64,000 nucleotides of DNA from contig JALRMH010000024.1 of NCBI GenBank assembly GCA_026119935.1, positions 372,001 to 436,000 of the forward strand, given 5' to 3'. The notes under the pieces were generated by a model that saw nothing but the letters and a program-made list of their open reading frames with translations, searched no databases and was not told the DNA's origin. Positions 33,797 through 42,951 of the stretch are shown in pieces (position 1 is the first letter of the stretch; each line of letters opens with the position of its first letter). A program made the translations under genes and the position numbers. The DNA comes from Endothia cerciana (taxonomy: Eukaryota; Ascomycota; Sordariomycetes; Diaporthales; Cryphonectriaceae).

Positions 33797-34264
33797 ATGA
33801 CCAGGACGACAGATTATATCGGAACGGACGAACTGCAATTTTTGACATTCCTGTATGGACGGCTAGGCGTCCTTCGGGACCAAATATCTCTCGCTTATAG
33901 ACCACACGTTATTCAGGCAGCTCTATTTGTTCTTAATACTCAAGGCTTGCTCGACCAGATACATTCAGCGTTCTCAGAGCATCCAAGTGGTCAGTCCAAC
34001 CGAGTAATGCTATTCCCTTGTTCAGCCTTCTTCTTTCCCTTAGTCAGAGAACATGGCGAATGTCCAGGTGCTAACCCGGTGGGTGTGCTCAACTTAGGAC
34101 CCCGCAACATCGAACGGCATGATGGTGTGGGGGCGGAAATTTTTTTTCATTCGATATTCTTTTCCTCTTTTCCTCTTTTTAATCTACAGGCTGGGCCCAC
34201 AGACAAGCACAAAAATGCGATACATGCAAGAGACCGCGAGGTCGACGTAGATATCCAGGGCTGA
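33797..34264 (+). CDS. hypothetical protein, doubtful
   Basis: Open frame of 155 codons. The first ~65 residues look protein-like and helical (TDELQFLTFLYGRLGVLRD, then AALFVLNTQGLLDQIHSAF). The rest looks random. A weak intron-like boundary (GTCAGT...CCCTTAG) lies at ~33989-34044. It overlaps the 3' part of a relic on the other strand. No family recognised; it may be a remnant of a longer gene. Confidence 0.25.
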   Translation: MTRTTDYIGTDELQFLTFLYGRLGVLRDQISLAYRPHVIQAALFVLNTQGLLDQIHSAFSEHPSGQSNRVMLFPCSAFFFPLVREHGECPGANPVGVLNLGPRNIERHDGVGAEIFFHSIFFSSFPLFNLQAGPTDKHKNAIHARDREVDVDIQG

Positions 34265-34862
34265 ACACGTCTTCTCGTTTTCCCCCATCGGTAGCGGATA
34301 CGCACAATACCCCGGTAGCCCTGCCACCGTTCGTATACAATAGGGTCCAATGCCGTTCCGCACCGCAGGTCATGCGTCCTAACCAAAGACATGACCCCGA
34401 TCAGACTGGCTGCCTTCCGAAGAAAAGTATTCGCTGCCTCTTTCTTGATCATAGGCTTGCCACGGATAGGTAGCAAGCCGGTGTCGAGTGCTTCAAACAC
34501 CGGCCGATCCGGCCGATCCCAGATGATCTTCCGCGCAGGGTCGTGCATGGCTCGCTAGTGTATTACAATGGCGGAAGTCGTTCAATTTCTCGAAGCTCCC
34601 CAACATCGTTATTGTTCACTTGATCCTCCCTAGAGAAAGTTGATTTAGTTGCTGAGGTACAAAGTATACAGCTACTGAGATGCTGATAAACCTACTTCTT
34701 GTACTTCGTCCAGCGAAGTGTGATGACTCCTCGTAAGAAGAATCGACCATTGCCGTTCACGTCCCGAGCCCTCACCAGCCACAGGTTGACGTCTGACTAC
34801 TGCAGACATGCTTTGGAATTCTTTCCGGCATCGTGTTCACTCAATATGATGTCGCCAATCCG
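34147..34862 (-). pseudogene. relic resembling a DUF3435/FluG-domain (tyrosine-recombinase-like) protein
   Basis: Two blocks on the minus strand. Upstream block 34862-34693: a frame starting RIGDIILSEHDAG, one in-frame TAG, then SDVNLWLVRARDVNGNGRFF and RGVITLRWTKYKK, ending at a GTAGGT donor-like site. This pattern of a DI-like strand, a hydrophobic strand and LRWTK resembles the DUF3435 core. Downstream block 34548-34147: begins MHDPARKIIWDRPDRPVFE and includes LPIRGKPMIKK and VRTHDLRCGTA, like the late HxxR motif region of tyrosine recombinases, where RRGTA would be usual. Stops separate the blocks. The family call is from remembered patterns and is tentative. Confidence 0.45.
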
Positions 34863-35209
34863 AGAACACAAAGAAGACTACGCAAAGGTATAACACGGGG
34901 CATTCTGGCCTCTTTTCAGGTGTTGTCGATCATGAAGAGATAATCCGGGTAGTTCTGGGTAACCAATGTAAAGACGCCGATGTAATATAATTGGACAGTG
35001 AGATAGAAAGGCAAACCCGACGAGCCTCAATCCTTGAGTTGTTTGGGGGGGGGGGGGGATGGCAGAGGAAAGTGGTCAGAGAAAGAGCAGAGGAGTAAAA
35101 TTGGATCGATAGTCGAGAAGGTTGGTGAAGATGGTCAGAGGAAAAGATAGAAGGGGAGGAAATTAAATTGAATAGTCGAGAGCGTTGGGGGTGCTGGCCA
35201 GTCACTGCC
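34863..35209. other. no intact gene; possible 5' debris of the DUF3435-like relic
   Basis: Short minus-strand frames continue the relic without a clear start. A 14-G run is at 35045-35058. The segment 35090-35200 has GGTCAGAGRAAR-like near-repeats. Confidence 0.4.
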
Positions 35210-35397
35210 AATTCTGTTGATCGTAAGGCCTCTATGGCCAGAATCAGGCCACGATAGCTCGATTCTGGTCTCAGAAAGAGTCTCAGAACTGCCTGACTAC
35301 GAAACCCCTGAACCAGAGAATCTGGGAATAGCTAAACATGAATAGCCCTCTGGGTTCCCTTGAGGAGCCCCGTAGTTGAAGAGAATCAAGCTTCTTC
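35210..35397 (-). repeat. dispersed repeat, copy A (inverted relative to 42201-42381)
   Basis: The minus strand here aligns along its whole length with the plus strand of 42201-42381. Shared runs include GAAGAAGCTTGATTC, CTTCAACTAC, GCTCCTCAAG, GAGGGCTATT, TTCCCAGATTCTCTGG, TTCTGAGACCAGA and CTGATTCTGG. By eye about three quarters of positions agree, with one gap of ~12 bases. Similarity begins sharply at the GAAGAAG end. Confidence 0.85.
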
Positions 35398-36013
35398 CAC
35401 TCGTTTTTTCAACAAATTCAAGGTGTGTAAGGAGCAATCACATAACTAGTCTGGTGGGGAGGAGGCAGTATGTCAGGCAGGGACCAGAGCACATTCTCGG
35501 ATACCTCGCACCCACCTATTTAAGTTGAGTACTCAGGTAAGTAGGCACATTCAGGGCGGCGGCTATGTCATGGTCCCACACAACCAGTATGAGACCCTCA
35601 CGAGGACTTGTTCGCATCTCTCAGGGGCATCTCCAACTCAGGCTCCAACTCAGTATCGAGGCATCCTCCCGTCACAAGTGATTGGAGGTCTTGTGTGGTG
35701 CGTTCTGTCACCTACGGCGTCTCTTCGCTATCAGCCTGGCTCTCAGTATTAGCATTATCACCTTCGCAGGCTGAGGTAGACCGTCGCTACTTGCGGAAAG
35801 AGCCTGGCAGTTATCCTTCTCTGGGGGTGAATTACGGTATCCGGTGCCATCCAGCACTCCTCGTGGCCGTCTTTGGCGACCTTGTCGCTTGCGGGTTGAG
35901 TTCTCAAAGTATTCGCACATTATCTCGGCCGTGCAAAGAGAAGGCTGATAAGAAGTCCTTGTTGTCCGACTCTCAATGGTGATCATGCCGGTGTAGTATG
36001 ACTCGACTAACTT
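35398..36013. other. no gene seen
   Basis: Open frames on both strands, none with coding-like codon choice. Confidence 0.4.
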
Positions 36014-36380
36014 CAAAGACGGAATGCCCGAGGGGGAGGGCCTGCCTTGAGGTGGTCGGGCAGACTGATGACGAACCGCTCGATGTCTTCTGTAGTTGAA
36101 ATGTTCGTGCCGCTGAAGGGGGGCTTTTTAAGATGTTCTCGGCGAAGTTGCAGAAGTGATCCCATGCGCGCTTGTGATCGGCCTCGGTAGACAACCGCTT
36201 CAACCGGGATTGTTCGTACCTCTCCCGCTCGACAGGATCTTCTGTTGTAGCCACCCAGTGTCTAAGACTCCTGTCGCTCATGACAGCGTTGGAATATGGG
36301 TTCAGGGCTTTTGATACGGCTTTCTCGAGCTCGCTATTCATCAGTCTCTCGGCCTCATCCGATTCGTAGTCGGTGTCCAT
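36014..36380 (-). pseudogene. ~120-codon gene of unknown function with a one-base frameshift
   Basis: From the ATG at 36380 the frame reads MDTDYESDEAERLMNSELEK, then an acidic/helical protein with VMSDRSLRHWVATTEDPVER and DHKRAWDHFCNFAEN. At an A5 tract (plus-strand T5 at 36125-36129) the coding signal jumps one frame to KPPFSGTNISTTEDIERF, then VISLPDHLKAGPPPRAFRL and a TGA at 36014-36016. Both halves have coding-like composition and neither has a splice donor near the join. One extra A would restore the frame. No family recognised. The cause may be real mutation or a homopolymer error in the assembly. Confidence 0.55.
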
Positions 36381-38319
36381 CTTGAGGCCGATTGGGGAGG
36401 GGGGCAATCGACGGCGATGAATTGATGGAGGTGGCTGAAGGGAGAGAAGAGGGAGAAACCGAACTGGCAGTCGATGTTCTTGGGCGCAAAGGGGTCCTAG
36501 GCAGCCGTTGTGAGTCCAGAGGCGAGGGAGGAGCGATGCCGTAGGTTGATGACGGGGCAATACACCATCCGTAAAGCACATACCATAGTACCTACCATTA
36601 GATACCTCGCAGCTACACCTAAGTATCTAGACTGAGTACCTAGGTACGTAGGTACATTCAGAGCCAGCCCACGGTGGAGGAGGATATCCACACACCCAGA
36701 GGTAGAATCACTCAAGCCGTCCCTATGTCGCTCACGGCCACTTTCAGGACGGCCGTATGCAGCCTCGTCGCGGCCGAATGCCTTCGAATGATGGAATTTC
36801 CTTCTCGATGGCTATCTATCATTTGCCTCCCCCGGACGTGTGACCTGTGGTTGGAAAGTGGCTTAAGTACAGGAGCTCGTAAAATTTTGCCTCATCTCCT
36901 GCGGTTGACCAACCCATCTGCTTCCCCCCCCCCCCCCCCACCCCCAAATAAGTCCTCTCCAGCGGACGCTCTGTATGAACATGATACTCAGTCTGACCTA
37001 GGAAATATGACACGTCATGGCTACTCTCCATACCGCACGGCTTCTGGCCTGACGCGCAGTTTTGTCTATGATGCCGTCTGGACTCGGACACGGCCATGGC
37101 CCAAGGCAAGGGAGCCGACATGGTGTATTCTTATATATCGAAGGCAGCTGGCGGTCTATCGATGGGGCCCGGAACCGTTTCACAGCTACGCGTGATTTCT
37201 GGGTCGGGTCACCTTTCGCGTGGTAGTAGGTACTTGTCGCCACAAATTCTGATGTCTGAGAAATCGATCCCGCCACCATCAGCTTCTCGGTCCCATCGGA
37301 CGAATGGATTCCAGCAAGCAGCACAAACAAGAGCTCACCGAGTTGCACAGGGACTGCGGGCTCCAGTCGAGAAACAGGACAAAAGGCCGTTTGCCGGGGC
37401 TGATAGGCCGCCTCATGTCTGACGAGAAATGCCGGGAGCACAGCACACGACTTTGAGTCCCCTCAAGCCGCAGACCCGTATGGGACAGTCCTCTCATCTC
37501 GCAGATCCATGCAGCTAGCCTGTCGGCCAGCGGCAGGAGGTCTATTGCTTCTCTCGCTGGGAGAGGCGTTCAAGCCCAGACCGTACCGAGAGACATCCTC
37601 CACATAACGGCCGGAAACTACACCTATCTCCGCATCAGGGTGCCCACGATGCGGCGCCAAAGCAGGACGATGTCTTGGGGCAGCGTAAGACTTCTTCTCT
37701 GTGCACTGCACAATTTCACGCAGGCAGCCGGCGAAGTCGTGAAGCCAAGGTGATAGGGCGCAAGTCGGCGAGAGCCGTTATTATTAGCAAGGCGCGGGGA
37801 TAGCTGACACGTGTGACGGGCACGTCGTGCCCTGCAGCAGAAAGATTAGAGCTGCAGCGCCCATCCGACCGGGGGAACGGGGGAGGTGTGGGGGGACCTT
37901 GCTTCCTGGCCCTTGTGCTCCCAAGTGACCACAAACTTTATCAGTCCGTACATATCTGCAGGTGGGATGGCGCCGACCTTTCCTGCCACTGTTATCGTCA
38001 CTGTCACCCACGGGAATATCCGTTTGATGAATACGACCTAGACATGCCCTTGCACCAGCTGCCAGACCGCAAAACCGGGAGGATCTCCTGCAATTTTACT
38101 ATTTCTTCAACGGATCCTCTTGTGACCCCCCCCCCCCCACGCGAGTGCCCTGTCCGACAGGAAGAGACAGCACGGTATTACGATGCTGCGGAGAGAACTG
38201 CTACAGCGATCCCCGGTAGGCACAAAGACCACACAGAGGATTTCTGTGGTCCCCGACATCTTCCTGCCGTCCTGTTCCCTCTGTGAAGCCTTCCACCCAC
38301 CTACGTCCTCCTACTTCAG
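36381..38319. other. gene-poor sequence, no gene seen
   Basis: Contains a cluster of CCTAGGTACGTAGGTA-like motifs at ~36590-36657, a 16-C run at 36924-36939 and a 13-C run at 38126-38138. No frame with coding character. Confidence 0.45.
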
Positions 38320-40294
38320 ATGGTCAGGCTGCGATCAAAACTCCACCTGAGCCGGCAGGGACGGAAGTCGTCATTGTCGCATGCGCCTTGCCCGGATCGA
38401 TGCAACGCTGCTGTTCCAGTCCGCCCTGCTGGAATCCCATCCGAGGCTGGACCAGGCGAGTTTCCTTCTTCGTCTCGCGCGGGCCCCGTCTTGGCCACAC
38501 TCCCCGAGGAGCTGCTCGTCAGGGTAGCCTCCTTTTGCGACCTCGGCGACATCCTAAGGCTCCGGCGCTCGTGCAGCGTGCTCCGTCTCGCGTTCGGTCA
38601 GTCCTCCGTGACCGAGCAGGTTCTATTGCACCTTGTAAGTCCTTCTCCAGTGCACTCACTTATGTACTCCACACACACCCTGCCTCCTTATTTCCGACAC
38701 CACGAGGTCTGGAGCGTGCATCATGGGCCCGAACCCGCGGCCCAGGCTTCAGTATTCCCGGCCTCGTCGCGTGGCACGACGACCCTGCACTTGGACGTTG
38801 AGGGCGCTAACGTGCTTGTCATGGCGCCCTTACAAAGATGGACCCACTCTCCACCCGCGGCACGCCCAGTCGAGATGTGTTTTTAGGGATGATCAGGGCC
38901 CAGCTCAAAGACGGGCCAAGAGACGAGGACTTCAGACGGGACGTCTTCCTCTGCCTGGCCGTGACCATCCCTCTAAGACAGCGGACCCGTGTCAAGCATG
39001 CATTTGCCTCGCTGCTGGCCAGGGCCCGTATCAGTGGTTCGAGCAGGGATTCAGCTCGTGGGGGCTACCCACCCGACTTACACGACCGCCTCGACGACGA
39101 CGACGACGATGTCTCTGGCGAGCTGGAGAGGAGGTTAGGCGTCATATCCACGCTCCTTGTTCTGGGTTGTCAGTCAGATCCCAACTTCAGATTTCTTTCA
39201 CGTTCGTCTTCGTGCCGCTCTTGTCCCAACCACAACCTATGTCAATAACTACCCCAGATTCCCAGATATAGGGATACCCTTGGCTGACCCACCTGCCAGA
39301 TTCGGATGTATGTGACCTTGATATAGGGAGACAACTAATGACCATTAATCACTGGTCCGTCAAATCAGAAATATGGTCCGACAAAATGCTGTTGAAGCAG
39401 AAACAAATTAGTCTTCAACTGGCCTTCTCTATGGTCCTCGGCCTCATACACCCGTCAGATTGGTCAGGTGTGCTGGCGACAGCCCCTGAGTACCAGAGCC
39501 TCGCCCAGCGCGTCAAGTCAGACTACAGAAGTGTGGACTTCACGTCCTCGAGCCAGAGCTTCTGGCTAAGCTGGGAGGGTCTGCACACGAGGTCCCTTCA
39601 ACTCGCCGGCCTGATCGCTTACATCCTCAGGACAGGGGGCTTCGAGGACCTGCCACGGTCCGACCTGCTGCCCCTGCTCCGCGGCCCGGCGCAGGCATCA
39701 GAGGCATGGACGCCGCCGCCGCCTCGGCCCAAGGTCCCTCTGCTCGAGAACTTCAGCGAGGACGGCATAAGGGCACAGCCAGGTTCCTGGCAGGATTGGT
39801 ACGCGGCCCGGACCCGTGACCTCATCAACGCCATTGAGGACGGCGAGTGGTACGGCTACTATGTCTACACGCTCGAGAACACCGACAACATCAGCCCGGC
39901 GGGCCAGCGCGACCCCGCCATGGAGAACGTCCACTTCAGGCTGGGCGGGGAGCCCCCGACACCCAGCCCCAGGTCCCAGCACAGCATCGCGACTGCGGCA
40001 TCGTCGTCCGCCGCGCATCCCTCCACGGTGCCGCTCGAGGCCAGGGGCGGCAGGGACGGCATCACAGGCGACTTTGACTTCGTGGGCTCCGTGAACACCA
40101 ACAGCGGCGTCGTTAGTATGCGCAAGAGGTACCGTGGGGCGCACTACTGGGACTATGACGGGGTTATGACGCCGCTGGGGATCGTCGGCGAGTGGGGGCG
40201 CGAGGGGACCGGGTACGATGGGTACTTTTGGCTGTGGAAGCGGAGCTGGATGGTTGGCGATGCGGTACAGAGGACTGTTGCATACTATTCTTAG
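38320..40294 (+). CDS. F-box domain protein with an uncharacterised C-terminal region
   Basis: Likely substrate adaptor for an SCF ubiquitin ligase. Exon 1, 38320-38634 (105 codons, donor GTAAGT), holds the F-box at ~60-100: LPEELLVRVASFCDLGDILR followed by LRRSCSVLRLAF. Exon 2 starts at 38838 after a 203-bp intron (branch GCTAAC, acceptor CAAAG) with MDPLSTRGTPSRDVFLG and ends near 39170 at an uncertain donor. Exon 3 starts near 39380-39402, continues with QISLQLAFSMVLGLIHPSDW and ends at TAG 40294. The C-terminal half contains WYGYYVYTLEN, a Ser/Pro linker and a Trp/Tyr-rich strand region (GAHYWDYDG...GYDGYFWLWKRSW), which may bind the substrate. That region is not a WD40 or LRR array. Exon 2/3 borders are unresolved. 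Confidence 0.7.
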
Positions 40295-40431
40295 CGCCCA
40301 CTTGGGTTTCATACTTGGGAGTTGGGGCAGACTGGGTTCGGCGGGTCGGAGGTTAGGTCTGGAGTTCTCAGGGATACCATCACTACCGAGGGATAACTCG
40401 ATGCTATAAGCTCACATGTCAAGCCTTCATC

Positions 40432-40680
40432 TCATCTAATCCACCCTTTCAGAAGCCCCTGAGGGGTATCGAAGTCAGCCAGCACGATATATTGGGTTGT
40501 TTCGTCGATGAGGGCATTGGACTCGCGGATGAGCTTGGCACCGCTGGGGGCTTCATACAATGTTGAAGTCTCGTCGATGGGAACGCGAGCTTTCGCAAGT
40601 ACCTCCCCGGTCAGGTTCTGGATTCCGGTGATCCATGTGTGTGCTGCGGCCTTGCAATTCCTCAACTCATCTGGTGTCAT
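40432..40680 (-). CDS. small uncharacterised protein (82 aa)
   Basis: Compact frame with coding-like composition and a clean ATG at 40680. It contains AAAHTWITGIQNLTGEVLAK and TSTLYEAPSGAKLIRES, then a hydrophobic segment (TTQYIVLADFD). No signal peptide, membrane helix or Cys pair. It is convergent with the F-box gene. I recognise no family; size and composition suggest a real soluble protein. Confidence 0.5.
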   Translation of the reverse strand: MTPDELRNCKAAAHTWITGIQNLTGEVLAKARVPIDETSTLYEAPSGAKLIRESNALIDETTQYIVLADFDTPQGLLKGWIR

Positions 40681-41700
40681 GGTATCTTTGGCTGAGATTT
40701 GTCAGTCTTTTGCCTTCTTTCGACATTGCGCGAATGGTTCAGATCTAGCAAAGTCAAGCCCCAAGACGTGTTGCGAAGAAACGAATGATGGAAGGTTTGT
40801 GTGATTTGGCAGATACCGGGATGTCAGACCTGTTATTGTTAGCAGAGGTCGGCTTCTTCGTTGCAGGCCGAGTGTGACCTTGCCAACATCCTCTGCCTCT
40901 TCTTTTCTTTTCTTTCTTTCTTTCTTCCTTTTTTTATTTTATTTTTTGGTTTTACGAGAGCGGTGGGGAGGCTCAAGAGACGAGTGAGTGTCCATCAAAG
41001 GTGTCCCCTTCGATGCTTCGAGGTTGCCCACCTCGAGGAAACATTTTCTTCCATATGCTGCGAACTTAAACAAGGGTCACCAAAGTCCACTCTTCCAGTC
41101 CAGCCGAGACTTCTTGTTATCTAAATCCATTGATCCCAAACCTAGCAACTCAATATCAGCCTCATCAGTATTTGTCCCCCCCACCCCCTTCTCGCTCACA
41201 CACACATAAACACATCCTCTCTGTACTGACCACCTTCGCATCCCTTCCTCGTCGCATGACTCCCCACAGGCTTCTGACCACTTTGAGTTTCGCTTTGCGC
41301 CGCTTTGCTCCTACCCCTCCGCTACTACCAACGCATTTCATAACCAATCCAACTCTCGGGTGTCCATAGGCCTCTGCTGACTAGAAAGCCAGCCTTCTGG
41401 GCCTCCTACCTCTCTACTGCCATCTACTTCATCTCTTCGGTAGGCACTTTCACCAGGTTTCCGTTGAAATCATACCCAACTTTAGACTCACGTCATTCCT
41501 ACCTCTTGGCCCCTCATTTTCTGTGCCCCTGCGGCTGCTGTGGCAAGGCTGTTTTCTACAGAGCAGGCTCCTCAACGGCACCACCGCTGCCAAGGTATGC
41601 TATCTCACTTGCCTGCCGCATCCTCCTTTCCAGTGGAACGAGAACTCCCTCCTTGATGTGGTATATGCTGAAGGAATGGTCCTTATCATCCATAGCAAAA
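40681..41700. other. no gene seen
   Basis: Pyrimidine-rich stretches, including a CTTT-rich run at 40899-40930. Long plus-strand frames around 41464-41700 lack coding-like codons upstream of the ATG at 41701. Confidence 0.45.
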
Positions 41701-42107
41701 ATGCCACCAAGACAACACAATAAGAAAATTAACCCTAGCGAGGACCTGGCTGCCGCATTGAAGATAGTGGGCCTCGACTGGGCAGACATACCGGAGGTCT
41801 GGAGGGGAATTACAAGAGCAGTAGGCGCCACTCGACCGTCTGAACAGGAGGCAAAGAGGGACTTGATGGCTTGGAACCCAGATGCGCTAAGGGTGTTGCC
41901 CAAGGGTTTCACAGTGGACGGGTCGAAATACTTGAAAGTCGATGCCGCGCCTGTTGTAATGAAGAGAAGATCCGTATGTTATCCGAGACCTGGCTGTTGT
42001 CTCGCGAGGCAGAAATTGTTGACCATCCAAAACAGGACCGGAATCTAGAGCGTCGCCGCCCGGACTATGAAGACGGTGAAGATGACGATCTCGAGCCACC
42101 AGCTAAG

Positions 42108-42130
42108 AAGCGCAAGCGCAAGCGCAAGCG
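42108..42130 (+). repeat. AAGCGC tandem repeat encoding Lys-Arg
   Basis: About four units, in frame, giving KRKRKRK inside the acidic-protein frame; resembles a nuclear localisation signal. Confidence 0.85.
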
Positions 42131-42200
42131 ACCAGACTCTGATCAGCTGGATTCTGAAGAGGAAGGCAATATGGCGCTCAGTGACGAGGAAGATGCCGAG

Positions 42201-42381
42201 GAAGAAGCTTGATTCGCTTCAACTACAGAGCTCCTCAAGAGAGCAGGAGGGCTATTAATGTGTAACTGTTCCCAGATTCTCTGGATCAAGGGCTTTGCCT
42301 GATACGCCTTCTGAGACCAGACGAGACCATTATAGTCTGATTCTGGTCCTGGCCACTGAGGCCCTACAAGCAACACAAATT
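42201..42381 (+). repeat. dispersed repeat, copy B
   Basis: Partner of 35210-35397 in opposite orientation. Its left edge (GAAGAAGCTTGATTC) includes the last codons and the stop of the acidic frame, so insertion of the repeat may have supplied that stop. Confidence 0.85.
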
Positions 42382-42585
42382 GAGTCAGCCTATGAAGATG
42401 AAGCCGGTCAAGCTGGAGATGAGGAAGACAGCGACAACATGCCGACCATCGAGACCAATACCCAGGAGGACCTTGATGAGAATCTAGATCCGGATACGGT
42501 GATGGAGGACAGAAGGAGCTCGGCCGGCGAGCTGAGGACAATTCTCCAAACATTTCACAGGACAGAACATTTCACTTGACATCAA

Positions 42586-42621
42586 GCCCCCGACGAAGCC
42601 CCCGACGAAGCCCCCGACGAA
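42586..42621 (+). repeat. three 12-bp units encoding Pro-Asp-Glu-Ala
   Basis: Exact tandem units GCCCCCGACGAA within the acidic-protein remnant, in a frame cut off from the upstream part by a TGA. Confidence 0.9.
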
Positions 42622-42951
42622 AGCTCCAACTTAAGATCTTTTATGCTATCTTTTATAAGACCTGAATGAGCCAGAGGAGCTCGACCCAGAAGATGCACAG
42701 CCACTACCAATACCGGCGCTGGACGAGCCGGAAGTAGACGAGGGGGCTCGGAAGCGAGGCAGATGCAGACGAGCTAGATCCGCTCAGAGAACCAGAGCCA
42801 ATGGCAGTGCCCGACCTCCAAGGCCTCGACTTAGCACTTCCGTCTCCGATGGTCAGCAGCGAAGTAGCCGTGTTTCCATAGTCCTGTCTCTAAGAATAAC
42901 GACCCAGGATGAGAGGGGGAGGGGCTCCGGGACCAGGACATAGCCGAACCG

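Larger units (their letters stand above)
41701..42951 (+). pseudogene. acidic, lysine/arginine-repeat protein gene, interrupted
   Basis: From the ATG at 41701 a coding-like frame begins MPPRQHNKKINPSEDLAAAL and includes EVWRGITRAVGATRPSEQEA. Near 41965 the coding signal moves to another frame (RMLSETWLLSREAEIVDHPK) with no adequate intron, only a ~38-base GTATGT...GGCAG gap. This second frame has an acidic stretch, a KRKRKRKR nuclear-signal-like repeat and an EEDAEEEA end at the stop. Beyond it, acidic frames resume (DEAGQAGDEEDSDNMPTIET, PDEA repeats, EPEELDPEDAQPLP) with stops between. The repeat copy at 42201-42381 begins just before the first stop. Probably one decayed acidic nuclear-protein gene invaded by the repeat; function unknown. 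Confidence 0.45.
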
